From Hippopus hippopus (lineage: Eukaryota; Mollusca; Bivalvia; Cardiida; Cardiidae), in assembly GCA_946811185.2 (NCBI GenBank), contig OX328099.1, positions 67,026,714 through 67,090,713 on the forward strand: DNA of 64,000 bases, written 5' to 3'. The notes under the pieces are model-generated. The model did not search any database and was not told the DNA's origin. It saw nothing but the letters and a program-made list of their open reading frames with translations. The stretch's first letter is position 1. Each line of letters starts with the position of its first letter. Below, piece after piece: positions 22,494-34,057 of this stretch. Both the position numbers and the translations under genes were made by a program.

Positions 22494-22921
22494 AAACAAC
22501 ACAATCCCTACTTTTCACAACCCTGTTAGAGAAGGCTTTTGAAAACATTTTGGTTAACTCTTTACCAAACGAAAAAATTCTGGACTAGACCAAATTCAAA
22601 GCATTAGCAGACAACATATTCATTGTAGTTTAAATGATGATTTCTGTCTATGATAGGGTAGAAAACATTGTGGGAAAAGGAGAAAATGCTGGTTACCAGC
22701 ATTTTCTCCTTTTCCCACAATGTTTTCAAAAGGCTTCTTCCTCAGGGTCGTTAAAACTCGGGATCGTGTGGTAAACAGTTAAAGGACAACATTCTGGCTC
22801 CTATTCTCACAATGTTTTCTAACCTGTCAAAGAACTTCAGGCTATTTATATCACTTTTAAACTTGTTGTCAGCAGAAGCTTTCCATTTGGAAGAGTCTAG
22901 AATTTGTTGTTTAGTAAAGAT
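22494..22921 (+). mobile_element. P element split by another P element
   Basis: The left part (ACACAATCCCTAC to GAAAACATTTTGG) and right part (TCTCACAATGTTTTCTAACC to TTTAGTAAAGA) surround a complete P element. Confidence 0.8.
22558..22778 (-). mobile_element. P element nested in a P element
   Basis: It has TTAA on both sides and a perfect 67-nt palindrome at 22661-22727. Confidence 0.93.
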
Positions 22922-22925
22922 TTAA

Positions 22926-24165
22926 AAATGGCAAGAGCATCAAAAGCACTTAGATTATTTAAAACAAAGTTTGTACATGTACCTCTATCCAATGTTCATC
23001 TCCAACCAGTCACAGATTTGTCACCATCTGATGTTTTACACCACTTTCAGCAGTACACCAGTTTTTACACCATGGCAACAGCTAGCTTGTTCATCTATTT
23101 TCTGTGTTTCATCGAGCTTTGACTAGGGCTCTTCAGTATCATTCCCCGGGATACACTCATCAAAGCAACCACTGAAAGTGAGGAACAAACCCGTAACCTC
23201 TAAATAACAAATCTGGTAATATGTTCACCATGTGTCCTTAAGTAAATAAGATATATAACAGTAAATAAACTCTCTACCTGGCAAAAATTATTGCTGTTAC
23301 AATCATTCTAATAGAAATAATTTGTAAAAAAATGTTGATCAAATATGGGATTGCTTCCTACAGAGTACAAAAAATTGCAGGAAAAGGAGAAATTGTTGGT
23401 TATGATAATCATTTTCTCCTTTTTTTACAGGTTTAAACATTCTCTTTCAAAAGGTCTTAAAACAGAGAAGCATTTAATAAATGGTAATGAATTTTTACTA
23501 GATTAACACAAAGCACAAGTTTTGAATATCATTATGGCTGAATAACTTGACAAAATATTCTTGATGAATTTGTGGTCTTCTTCCCACAGGTGTGCAAAGG
23601 TCTTAACAGCTGATATTCCAAACTATGTCATCAACATGAGTCTTTAATTATGGAAATATCGAGCATTTGTTCATATTTAGTGAGCCAGATTTGATTGTAA
23701 AATGAAACAAGCCCAGGTAAACGAGCCACGGGATGAATGCGATAAGGGCCGAATAAGCCCAGGGATGAACAAGCTCGGGACCGAATAGAAAAAGTGGGTC
23801 AGAAAGAAGGCTTGTTCTTACTATTTAACATTTGTTGTAAACATTTGTCATCTTGGTCGTCATCTTTAATTCACTATCGATCCATCAATAAGGTTTGCAT
23901 ACCTTTCGGACAGTCTCCACCTGATCGTGTAGATCTTTTCTACACTTCCGGACGTTTTCAACACCAGAATTTCGCACGTGCAGCTTTGGACGTTTCAGCC
24001 AGCCTCGTTTCCGTTTCAGCTGGTTTGGGAGGCACAAATTTCCAAATCTTAAATCTACCCAAATTTACCCAAATCTTTGTGGTAAAGAGTTAAATATAGG
24101 AAATCAAAAGCTAATAGATGAGAGTCTTCTTTTGCTCAGTAGGTAAAATGTAGAACCTTCGATCA
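22926..24165. other. Mostly unassigned; one decayed P element
   Basis: A degenerate P hairpin lies near 23360-23440 (GCAGGAAAAGGAGAAATTG). The 99-codon frame at 23794 has no recognisable motif. I see no gene. Confidence 0.5.
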
Positions 24166-24440
24166 GGCAAGGACTGGTTCGATACCTGCTAGTTGCGCAG
24201 GTTATTTGGAATAGTCCTTGGGTGAGGCACCGCAGACTCCCAGCTTACTGCTGCCGAATAGGATTTTAGTGGCTCATTGTGGTGAAGTTGTAGGATTTAC
24301 AACCTGAAAGCCCCGATTTCGATCCTCACTTAAGGCACTATATTTTTTTTGCAAAAGTACACATGGCCAAGACATCTCAGAGTTCTGACCTAGCACTCGG
24401 GACACACTTGCGAGGGTTGTCCCAAAATGCCATACAATTG
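24166..24440 (+). mobile_element. S4-type SINE fragment
   Basis: It has ACTGGTTCGATACCTGC and TTTCGATCCTCAC B-box-like motifs, and a CATGGCCAAGACA block. Confidence 0.4.
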
Positions 24441-24845
24441 TTGAATGGGTAGGTCAAACAGAATGATAGATCTACTGCCTCAAAATTTCCCATGTAGACT
24501 ATATAGTTTCTATTATAACGTTAGGCCTACTACATACATTTGAGCACTTTTGAAAATGTTTATCAACACACGTTGTATATCATAAATGGAAGAATTTGTA
24601 ACCCATGGTAACAGTTTGCGGCCAATCAGAAAAACACAAACTCTCTTGAATTGCAATATCTTCCGCTAGGTGGCATTTTTTCAAATACACGTCTATCTGG
24701 TTTGGGCATTCTGGGTACAGAACCGGACTACTTTTCAAAACGACAACCATTACTTTGAATTTCAAAATAAACCATTACACAGTTTCAACGCTACCTGGTA
24801 CGATTCATTCAGCTATGACCAGCTAGCATGTAAATAAAGCAGTGG

Positions 24846-25560
24846 TCAAACCTTACGTAGTTGACAGTAGTGGGGAATGACCGTAGATGGCCGTAGTTGA
24901 ACGGATTAAACATTGTTGAACATAGTTACACCTAGACAACCGTAGTTCGACATAGTAATGAACATGGTTTGAAGTTATGATTTGCCCGTCGTAAGCGCGT
25001 AATTCTTTAACATGTTCAAAAATTTGTTACGGTTAACTACGATGCTTTGACCTTACTGTGACCGTAGTATGGACGTAGTTGACCATAATTGACCCTACTT
25101 AACCGTAGTGTGTTTAATACGTTCAACTACGACCAACTACGGTAATTTCCCACTACGGTCAACTACGTAAGATGTGACCGCGGTTAAAGTACAGTGACTT
25201 CAGCTTACCCGTACTGAGCAGGTACAACCAAAATGTTTTATCGTAGCTTAGCGCAGTTGACCTTAATTTACCGTTGTTGTACGTACTTAGGACATACATG
25301 TAGTTTATACGTAATTTAACGTAGTTAATCGTAGTTGGACGTAGTAATACCCTAGTTAACCCTAGCCACTTTGTACGCAGTTGAATGTAGTTAACCGTAC
25401 TTACACGTAGTTCAACCTACTTAGACTTTCTGTATTTCCTCTTATTGCCAAGTTTGAACTTACTTTGAACGTACTTCAACCTAGTTGACCGTAGTAACAC
25501 TACGGCAGACTACGTTTGAAATTAACTACGGACAACTGCTTGAATGACCGTAAATGTGAC
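24846..25560. repeat. Degenerate CGTAGTT-rich repeat block
   Basis: It is dominated by variants of GACCGTAGTTGA and its complement. The first 340 bases fold back: TTACGTAGTTGACAGTAGTG at the left and CACTACGGTCAACTACGTAA at the right. The rest lacks that symmetry. Its origin is unknown. Confidence 0.75.
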
Positions 25561-26640
25561 CATGGCTTCCCCTATGCACCGGCCATTTATAAAAACAGCC
25601 CCAACGGGCTGGAGTAATAGCTTCGGTATAAGCCCAGACACTTCCAGTTGATATGTCTGTGGAAAAACCCTGCACGAATCTTGGTTTCCCTAGAATCTAT
25701 ATTTAGAAACTGTATTTAAAGGTGTGTAGGAAAAACAAGATTATTCGTGAAAACTATTTTTCTCTTTTGAAATAATTAAGTTTTCAAGATATTTGGAGCG
25801 AAAAACTGGCTACATTTTTCCACTGATGTATTGTTTATAGCCATTTTCTCCATTGCTACTTTATTAGCGGCGTATTAACATTATCCTGTACAGGATGGTG
25901 TGATGCGTCATAGCAGACAGGTCGAATCTTCGAATAATATTCGCAGACAACACCCTTGAATGATGACTAGACGTTGCAGGTGAATGTTGACGTTGAGGTT
26001 CAGAGGACAGGATGGCTATTCCTGCTGCTCGTGAATTAGAGATAATTCTTCCTTTATTCAATGAAACATTATGCAATTTTGACAGTTTGTCAGGGAATAA
26101 ATTCTCAAAAAGAAAAAAAAAAAAAAAAAGAAAAATGAAACTTACATTGTATTTTGTTTCTTATGATAAAATGCGATTCTACAGCCTTTCGGGACAACTC
26201 TCATAGCTGTGGCTGTCATATAACTGTAATGTTTTTGAAAGCGGCGTAAAAAACAAATAAATCAATTTTGCTACTGTTGAATTAAGTAAAGGCATATGTG
26301 AACTTCAGCTGTGATAGTTCTGAGGTATTCCATTCAAAGGAACGAACTGTAAAGGACAAAATAAATGGGGGGGGGGGGTGGGGGTGGGGGGGGGAAAGAC
26401 TCTCAGTAAGAACTGCGTCTGCATATTAGCATATCTTTCCGTGCAATCGTTTATCAGCAATTCACTTTTCACATCTAACTGACAGCTTTGAAGCTCACCC
26501 AGGAGTTTGTGTGTTTGACATGACAGGCGTTTTCTGCGAGCCGGATACTCCACCGGGAAATATGAACATTGCATTTTGCATTTTGCATGCTATTCAAAAT
26601 GCTCCTTTGTGCAAGTCATTAAACCTTAGCCTTCATATTT
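25561..26640. other. No gene recognised; A-run and G-run
   Basis: It contains an A-rich run at 26109-26139 and a G-rich run at 26367-26396. Short frames here lack any family features. Confidence 0.5.
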
Positions 26641-26641
26641 A

Positions 26642-26862
26642 CCCTTTACCACACGAAAAAATTTTAGACCAATCCAAATTGAAAGCATTTGAAGACGACA
26701 ATTTCAATGTGGCTCAAATGATTCGATTTTTCTATGATATGGTAGAAAACATTGTGGGAAAAGGAGAAAATGCTGTTTACCAACATTTTCTCCTTTTCCC
26801 ACAATGTTTTCAAAAGGTTTCTTCCTCAGGGTCCTTAAAAGTCGGTATTGTGTGGCACAGGG
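26642..26862 (-). mobile_element. P element
   Basis: It begins CCCTTTACCACACG. The strong hairpin has one centre change; it ends GTGGCACAGGG then TTAA. Confidence 0.9.
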
Positions 26863-27039
26863 TTAAAGATATCTAAGCACCTAACATTTTAAACAATTTT
26901 TAGCTTCTTGTAGTAGAAACCTTTTTTCACAAAGTTTTCATGTGCGTTCATGCATTGGGGCGTGTTTTGTGTTGATAATCCAAACTCTACAATGAAATTT
27001 CACTTTCAATCTTACTGCATAGTTGATTGAATTTGCACT

Positions 27040-27300
27040 TATTTATCGCCGCCACCGGTTGTCCATATGGGCGACGCCCCCTGAAGGTATTAGTATTGTT
27101 ACGGGGGATAGTGCAGATACAGGACGAAACCCATCTTAAGTTACGCCTAGTTCTTTAACTTGCTCGGTGTATAGCACCATCACACGGCACCTCGGTTAAC
27201 GTTTCATCCGAAAGACTTTACAGTAATTTTAGATGGACAGCCGTGGGAATCGAACCCACATCCACAAGTGACCCGAAACATCACGTTCATAAAGCAGGTC
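27040..27300 (-). mobile_element. S3 SINE
   Basis: It shares ATGGGCGACGCCCCCTGAAG, ATACAGGACGAAACCC and GTGTATAGCACC with the copy at 22196. The reverse-strand head reads GGTTCGATTCCC. Confidence 0.75.
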
Positions 27301-27612
27301 ACGAATTGGTCTAATGTTTGACACGAAGGGCAATTTCGCGAGTAGTAAACCCTCTTTAGATATGTATGGAAAAATTGCATGTTGCACGTTCTTCTAAAGT
27401 GCAGCCTTTTTTAGGAATCTCTCTTGTATTTGTAACAGCAGCTGATTTCATAATTTCTACTCCAAATTGTTTGAGTTATAATTTACAATTATAACAAAAA
27501 CTCGGTATTACTTCGTGTTTTCTACATGTAAATTTATCTAGATTTTAAATTCATGACAGTGATGTATGACTACTGATTTGTGCCTTGCAGTAGACCACTT
27601 TTGAAACACAAA

Positions 27613-27840
27613 AAAGCTTCGCCCTGGCAAATGGGGGTTTAATGTAATGCATTATACCAAGCAAGTCACCATATAATTATAGATTCATAAAATCCATTTA
27701 GTAGAACAATTGACTTGATCTGGATGTAGAATGCTCCTTTGCCATGTAGAAAATTGACAAAACGCAAAAAGTATCGATCCATGACCTGGGTCGATACTTT
27801 TTGCAGATGCACTAAGCCTCCTTTTCACAAAGCGTAGCTC
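27613..27840 (+). mobile_element. R element, internally deleted
   Basis: It starts AGCTTCGCCCTGGCAAATGG and ends TCCTTTTCACAAAGCGTAGC. Only one arm of the central palindrome remains. Confidence 0.8.
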
Positions 27841-28028
27841 AATTTTTTTTTTAATATTATGATATAGACGGCGTAAGGGCTACTGGAATATGAATAGAGA
27901 AAAATATGAATTGAAACGGTTTATAGTTCAATATAAAGAAAAATATTGAAAAGTAACCGCACTAGCAATTGCCTCTATTTCCCTATCGTATTGGACATTG
28001 TTGAAAAGTGAAATTCTCAATTAGATAT

Positions 28029-28510
28029 GAGCTATGCTCTGTGAAAAGGGGGCCAAATGCATCTGCGAAAAGTATCGACCCAAGTCACCCTGCGCTATTT
28101 GCACAGGCTGACCTCGGTCGAAACTCTTTGCTATTGGTCAATTTTCTGCATGTGCAAAGACCATTCTACATCATGATTAAGACGGTCGTTTAACAAAATG
28201 GATTTTATGGATCCATAATTATATAATGACTTGCTCGGTATAATGTAGCCTGGCATTCAGGCCCTGCATTTAAGTCATTCTAATAAACAAGGTACACAAC
28301 TACATCAAACTCACAGAAGTATGTGTTGTTATTTGCTCTTCTTCTGAAATTCTTAAATCAGACACTCAGAACATTGAGAACACAGAGTATTTGTTTTGCA
28401 GTTTTACTTGATGATTTTGTTTTAATGAAAATGCTCTATTTAACGGACTGATACCAGTCTAGGTATAATGCATCACTGAGATGCATTAGAATCCTTTTGC
28501 CAGAGCATGA
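28029..28510 (+). mobile_element. R element split by a 216-bp insertion
   Basis: It starts GAGCTATGCTCTGTGAAAAG. The right end GATGCATTAGAATCC...CCAGAGCATG lies beyond an insertion flanked by GGTATAATG repeats. Confidence 0.85.
28246..28461. mobile_element. 216-bp insertion with 9-bp target repeat
   Basis: GGTATAATG lies at 28237-28245 and 28462-28470. The ends TAGCCTGGCATTCAGGCC and GGACTGATACCAGTCTA are imperfect inverted repeats. The 9-bp duplication suggests a MULE-type element; hAT (8 bp) is the alternative. Confidence 0.65.
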
Positions 28511-28849
28511 CACATTCTGCTGAATTTTTATAACTCTTCAGATTTCTAATCATAATTATCGAGACTTCTCTCGTAAACTCTTGGAGCGGTTTTGTTGGAA
28601 ACGAAGACACTTGTCGGCAGAACAAAAGCAGTGTAGACATAACTCAATCATGATCCAAGATATTGCGGTTGTGTTATTCAATTGGACTTGAAGAACGTCG
28701 AGTTATATAAAGAATCGCAATTTAAGAAGTCAAATTTTATTACAGAATAGATCGTCCTATATCAAACTATTTCAACAGAGGCTTTTATTGAAGGCATGCA
28801 ATGGAATAGTTCCTATCACCAAATAAGGAATATTCGAAGGAGACGTTAA

Positions 28850-29070
28850 ATCTTTACCACACAACCCCGAGTTATAACGACCCTGAGGAAATAACTTATT
28901 GAGAACCGCGCGGGAAAAGGAGAAAATGCTAGCAACCAGCATTTTCTCTTTTTCCAGTATTGGTTTCCACCCTTTTACAGCCAATAAGCATAATTCCAGC
29001 CACATTTCAATTTACGTCAGCAAATACTTTCAGTTTGGACATCTCCAAATTTTTATCTTTTTCTAAAAAG
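28850..29070 (+). mobile_element. P element
   Basis: It begins ATCTTTACCACACAACCCC after TTAA. The hairpin has variant GCTAGCAACCAGC; it ends CTAAAAAG and TTCA. Confidence 0.8.
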
Positions 29071-29136
29071 TTCAATATATGGAAAACAGTTATAGCAATG
29101 AGATACATTGCTTGTGACAAGCCCTGAGTCGCTCCT

Positions 29137-29192
29137 TCATATGTTATGTAATGTAATGTCATGTAATGTTATGTTATGTTAAGTTATGTTTA
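29137..29192. repeat. (ATGTT/ATGTA)n microsatellite
   Basis: ATGTTATGTAATGTAATGTC and further units form an imperfect pentanucleotide tract. Confidence 0.9.
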
Positions 29193-29306
29193 CCCAATCG
29201 TGTCCACTAAATGAGTTATCGAACGTGATAAGATTGTGATGATCTTTTTATAAACTGTGTTCAAACAATTCAACAAAAGTGTTTTTATTTGGCTTTAAAT
29301 ATATTT

Positions 29307-29566
29307 GAGACATGCTCTGCGAGAAAAGGAGTTAAATGCATCTAGTAGTGTAGTAGATATATACTATGCAAGTCGTCACATGATTATGGATCTATAAAAT
29401 CCATTTTGTCGAGCAACCGCCTGGATCACTAGGTAGAATTGTCCTTGGACATGCAAGAAAAGAAATTCAAACAGCAAAAAGTATCGACCCATATCACCCT
29501 GCGCGGACTGCGCAGGCTGACATGGGTCGATACTTTTTGCAGATGCACTTAGCCCCCTTTTTACAA
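29307..29566 (+). mobile_element. R element
   Basis: It starts GAGACATGCTCTGCGAGAAA. The central palindrome is CCTGCGCGGACTGCGCAGG. It ends AGCCCCCTTTTTAC. Confidence 0.87.
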
Positions 29567-29667
29567 TTTTGTGATTTTTTTTTTTTTACAATGGCTCAAT
29601 TTTATGTTTGTATAAATATCTGCACCATTTTTTTTGTCAATCTCCCCATGGTAGGTAGATCTGGATC

Positions 29668-29858
29668 GTGTACACCAACCATTCTAAATAACATTCTTGG
29701 TGTTATTCCAGATTTAGAAAGTAACGAAATTTCTGATTGACTAAATCATTTGGTTTATCCAATCAGATACTCTGTTACTTTGAGCTTTAGAAAATTCTCT
29801 AGAAGTGTTATGAAGAATAATTGTTGATTACGGGACCTGGTTAAAAATTTCAAGATAA
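29668..29858. mobile_element. Foldback element, relative of 8488-8692
   Basis: It has AACATTCTTGGTGTTATTCC, then arms meeting at AAATCATTTGGTTTATCCAA, then GAAAATTCTCTAGAAG. Confidence 0.65.
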
Positions 29859-29900
29859 TACATGTATTAGATCCGCTTTGTATGGAGCTGAGTTAAAATT

Positions 29901-30168
29901 GAGCTATGTTCTGTGAAAAGGGGGTTTACTGCATCTTCAAAATGTATCGACCCATGTCAGCCTGCGCAATTTGCGCAGGCTGACATGGGTTGAAACTTTT
30001 TTGTTATTTGTAATTTTTTTGCATGACAAAGGACCTTTCTACCTCCGGGTTCAGTCGATTGCTAAACTGAATGGATTTTATGATTCCATAATTAATTATG
30101 TGATAACTTGCTTGATATAATGCATCACGGCGGTGCATTTAGCCTCCCTTTGCAAGAGCATGGGTCAC
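29901..30168 (+). mobile_element. R element
   Basis: It has a strong central palindrome, ATGTCAGCCTGCGCAATTTG then CGCAGGCTGACAT. Both ends are present. Confidence 0.9.
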
Positions 30169-30339
30169 TTTAATTTGGTTTACATTCAATTCGATTCTCA
30201 GTATGTTTGATATTAATCAAAATTACCCTAAATAGTTATATTGTTTTTCATCCCTAAAATCTCAGTTATGATAGGGAAGGTGCATATACGTCAAAGTTAA
30301 CACCCTCGCAATCGCTGGCATTATCTCTTTCCATACCAT

Positions 30340-30432
30340 AGACGACACAAGAAGCTTTTGTGGACAGTGTAGATCAAGATCAGACTGCACAGAACGTGCA
30401 GTCTGATCTCTGATCTACACTGTCGACTGCTA
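30340..30432. mobile_element. Q hairpin element
   Basis: ACAGTGTAGATCAAGATCAG pairs with CTGATCTCTGATCTACACTG across ACTGCACAGAACGTGCAGT. Confidence 0.8.
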
Positions 30433-30654
30433 TATTCTAGATTATGACCTGACTGTCTGTTGATCTTGCAGAGGAAATGTGTGTTTAGCCTTTGAGAAAT
30501 TGCAATTTATTTATTCAGTGGTGAAAGGGTTAACAGATACAGAACTTTCATTGGAAACAAAACCCCCACACTCTCCCACGTAGTTTCTTTTTTTTTATGG
30601 CTATAGAATTCTATATTCAATCTCTGAATACTATAGTAGTTAGGCATAACCCTT

Positions 30655-30954
30655 AGAGCCGAGCGCAGTTGGTAGTGTACAGAACTTGAGAACAGGAATT
30701 CGTTAGTTCGAATCCCAAGCCTTGGCCAACTTCTTTCCTAGGATTGATGATAGTCAATGCGACAGGATTCATTCTTCTCTCACCACTGATCATTGTTTCG
30801 ACGATGGTTATGTGGGAAAGCGGCCAATGGCTTGTGAAGAATATTGTTCTAAGTACTGGAAACGCCACGAAAGCATGGGTTGGCGCGCTGGCCACCTTGA
30901 TATAAATGAAAAATGTTGAAAACGGCGTAAAACATCAAGGAATCAGTCAATCAA
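30655..30954 (+). mobile_element. S1 SINE, full length
   Basis: It has GAGCCGAGCGCAGTTGGTAG, B-box-like TAGTTCGAATCCC, the conserved body, and a tail of GAAAACGGCGTAAAACATC plus (AATC)n. Confidence 0.88.
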
Positions 30955-31039
30955 CCTAACCCTTAAAGCACCAAATTTACATACTGAGCTTTTTTAAGCA
31001 GGAAAGGGACCCAACTAATTGGCATTTAAAGGCCATTTT

Positions 31040-31160
31040 CGACCAGAATGTCTCAGCATGGCGGTCAGTGTAGGTCAGAGGTCAGATTCTACACAAGTTG
31101 TTGACTATAGGTGTATTTTGCGAAGAGTGTAAAGCAAGATCAGCCTGCACACACGTCCGT
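31040..31160. mobile_element. Decayed Q-type sequence
   Basis: It contains GACCAGAATGTCTCAGCATG and GTCAGTGTAGGTCAGAGGTC, without a full palindrome. Confidence 0.4.
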
Positions 31161-31224
31161 CACCCTTGTAGTAGTCTCGGTCACGTAAACCCCATTCAGT
31201 GTCAAATTATGTAGCAAAAAAATT

Positions 31225-31481
31225 GAGCCATGCTCTGTGAAAAGGGGACTTAATGCATCTGCGAAAACTATCAGCCCAGGTCAACCTGCGCAGATTACTT
31301 GGGCCGAAACTTTTCGCTATTGGTCAATTTTCTGTATGTCCAAGGGCCAGTCTACCTCATGATTAAGTCGGTTGTTATAAAAAAAGGAAAAACGGATATT
31401 ATGGATCCATAAGTATGTGATGGCTCTTGCTTAGTATCATGGATTTCGGAGATGCATTAAGCCCCCCTTTACCGGAGCATG
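31225..31481 (+). mobile_element. R element
   Basis: It starts GAGCCATGCTCTGTGAAAAG and ends GCATTAAGCCCCCCTTTACC then GGAGCATGG. The central palindrome is eroded. Confidence 0.88.
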
Positions 31482-31535
31482 GTACCATTATTTTTGTTAT
31501 CGTCAATATTTCAAATTAAGCAGGATAATAGTTAA

Positions 31536-31739
31536 CTCTTTACCAGACGACAAAATTTTAGACTGTTCCAAATTGGAAGCATTAGGAGACGACAAAATTA
31601 AAGTGACTCAAAAAATTGAAATTTGTTTTGGAAATGGTAGAAAACATTGTGGGAAAAGGAGAAAATGCTGGTTACCAGCATTTTCTCCTTTTCCCACAAT
31701 GTTTTCAAAAGGCCTCTTTCACAGAGTCGTGGTAAAGAG
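31536..31739 (-). mobile_element. P element, well preserved
   Basis: It begins CTCTTTACCAGACGACAAAA. It has a perfect 67-nt hairpin and ends GTGGTAAAGAG, with TTAA on both sides. Confidence 0.95.
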
Positions 31740-31981
31740 TTAATGGAACTTAAAAAGTTAAGGTAAAACTTGACTTTTCATATGAAAACAGGAACAAACC
31801 ATGCCAAATTATGGTGCTGTAAATCTCTACCTTTGTCGAGAGTTGCAATAATGACTCTATGCAATATTATACGATTAATTATTCATGGAATTATGTCTAC
31901 AGTATGACACAAAATCATTAGAAAACAGCTTTTTCCTGTTCTATGTTGTCTCTTATTGCGGCGTTATTATATATTAATAAT

Positions 31982-32247
31982 GAGCCATTCTCTGGCAAAA
32001 GGGGGTTTAATGCATTTTCGTGATGCATTATACCAAGCAAGTCATAATATGATAATGGATCCGTAGAATCAATTTTTGTGTTACAACCAACTGACTCATG
32101 AGGTAGACTGGTCTATTGACATGCAGAACATTTACAAATATCAAGAAAGTTTCGACTCATGTAAGCCTGCGCAGTCCTGCGCAGGCTGACATGGGTCGAT
32201 ACTTTTTTTGCAGATTCATTAAGCCCCCTTATCACAGAGTATGACTC
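31982..32247 (+). mobile_element. R element
   Basis: It starts GAGCCATTCTCTGGCAAAAG and the core is CCTGCGCAGTCCTGCGCAGG. It ends AAGCCCCCTTATCACAGAG. Confidence 0.9.
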
Positions 32248-32304
32248 ATATAGATTTAGGCAATTGTGAAATAACCGAGCATCACAGAGAGCCGTTTATC
32301 ATGA

Positions 32305-32609
32305 GAGCCGAGCTCCAGTAGCTCAGTCGGTAGCGTCGGAAGAACAGGGGATCGTGGGTTCGATCCCTGGCTCGGCCAATTTCTTTTGAGGATTGATGAT
32401 AATCATTGCGACAGGATTCATTCCTCTCCCACCGCTGATCATTGTTTCGACGATGGTTATGTGGGAAAGCAGCCAGTGGCTTGGAAAGAAAATTTTGCGG
32501 AATACTGGTAAAAGAGACTCCAGGAAAGCATGGACAGATGCACTGGCCGCCGCGATATAACTGAAATAATGTTGAAAACTGCGTTAAACACCATACAATC
32601 AATCAATTG
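32305..32609 (+). mobile_element. S1 SINE, full length
   Basis: A box TAGCTCAGTCGGTAG and B box GGTTCGATCCC are intact. The tail is ACCATACAATCAATCAATTG. A short flanking repeat TCATGAGA is visible on both sides. Confidence 0.92.
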
Positions 32610-32678
32610 TCATGAGAAAAAAGACGAAGACACATTTTAGCACTTGTAAGGTTGGAACTGTTTCTCTCTGTCGCTTAA

Positions 32679-32899
32679 ACCTTTACCACACAATCCCTGC
32701 TGTCAACAACCCTAAGGAGGAAGGTTTCTAAAAACATTGTGAGAAAAGGAGAAAATATTGGTAACCAGCATTTTCTACAGTTCCCAAAATGTTTTCTAAC
32801 CTATCAAAGAAAGAATTCATCATTTTAACAAAATTTTATTTGTCGTCTGCAAATGCTTTCAATTTGGACAAGTCCAAAGTTTTGTCGTTTGGTAAACAG
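32679..32899 (+). mobile_element. P element
   Basis: It begins ACCTTTACCACACAATCCC and ends TTTGGTAAACAG, with TTAA on both sides. The hairpin arms differ at several sites. Confidence 0.9.
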
Positions 32900-33067
32900 T
32901 TAAAATTGGCTCTTTGGTAATAATGCTATTCATCTGGCTGTGGTTGACTTTTCTGTGCAGTCCGATCTTAATCTACGCCGTCCGCAAAAGCCATTTATCT
33001 CAGCCACCCCCTGCAATGATAGGGGTCATTACGAAGAATGATCACTGTAAAGAGTGTATTATGTTAA

Positions 33068-33275
33068 CCTTTAGGCTAGTAAGCGCGACTCGCTGTCCTT
33101 TTGCGGACAGTGTAGATCAAAGATCAGACTGCACTGAAAGTGCAGTCTGATCTTTGATCTACACTGTCCGATAAAGACATATTGTCCCCTAAAGAAAACA
33201 CTTTTGAAATCGCAAAATTTGGGTTTTTACTATCGGTTCAAAAATTTCATTTCACTCCCTTAGCAGGAGTAGGGT
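33068..33275 (+). mobile_element. Q element, full length
   Basis: It starts CCTTTAGGCTAGTAAGCG after TTAA. Its perfect hairpin is GGACAGTGTAGATCAAAGAT...ATCTTTGATCTACACTGTCC. It ends GGAGTAGGG. Confidence 0.9.
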
Positions 33276-33585
33276 TACAGTGTGATTTTTTCCAGAAAGG
33301 TCGAGCCCAGTAATTCGCTTCTGTGAAAGGTAAATCACCCATACTGTATCACGTGACAAAAGTAAAATGGCGTCTGGTCTGATAATCAGAAACAAAATAA
33401 TTGCTGTGGCTTTGATTTTTCCAGAAACTATAACCTCGTGGGAGGCATCGTGAGGAGTTTTTCTTAGCACCATTTTGTACAAAGTGTTATACATCAGAAC
33501 GTGTTAATGAAGTTTTAATGGTCGACACGAAAAGACACCTGCTACATCTGTTTGTTTGTTTAATTGGGTCTTTATGTCGCTTTCA
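33276..33585. other. No gene recognised
   Basis: Short reverse-strand frames here show no known motif. Confidence 0.4.
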
Positions 33586-33587
33586 AC

Positions 33588-33764
33588 TGTCACCACTGAT
33601 GATTATTTCGAAGATGGTTATGTGGGAAATAGCCAGTGGCTTTGGAAGAATATTGCACGAAGAACTGGTATCAGAAAGTCTAGCAAAGGATGAATAGGTG
33701 CTCTGCACGCCGAGATATAACTGAGATAATGTTGAGAACGGCGTTAAAAATCAATCAATCAATT
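33588..33764 (+). mobile_element. S1 SINE, 5'-truncated
   Basis: It covers TTTCGAAGATGGTTATGTGG to GAGAACGGCGTTAAAAATC plus (AATC)n. Confidence 0.85.
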
Positions 33765-33769
33765 CATAA

Positions 33770-33867
33770 CCCTTTACCAAACAATCTCTTGTTTTAGCGA
33801 CCCTGAGAAAAGAAGCTTTTGAAAACAATCTGGGAAAAGATGAAAATAATTGTAACCAGCATTTATT
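33770..33867 (+). mobile_element. P element half
   Basis: It has the CCCTTTACCAAACAATCTC end and first arm only, stopping just beyond the hairpin centre. Confidence 0.8.
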
Positions 33868-34057
33868 ATATTCTTATCAGAATTACTGGGATTTCACAGT
33901 GGATAACACTGATAATGATAAATATGGTATCATCACTAGAGACGATATAATTTTAGAATGTTTGCCGGAACTACTTTTTTCATATATTGCTCATATTGTA
34001 CCATTCTGCATAAATATTAGAATAAAAAAGGATGAATTAGGAATATAATAAATAGGA

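Noticed and set aside
26511..26876. 121-codon plus-strand frame
   Set aside because: More than half is a P element. The upstream part shows no splice or domain signal.
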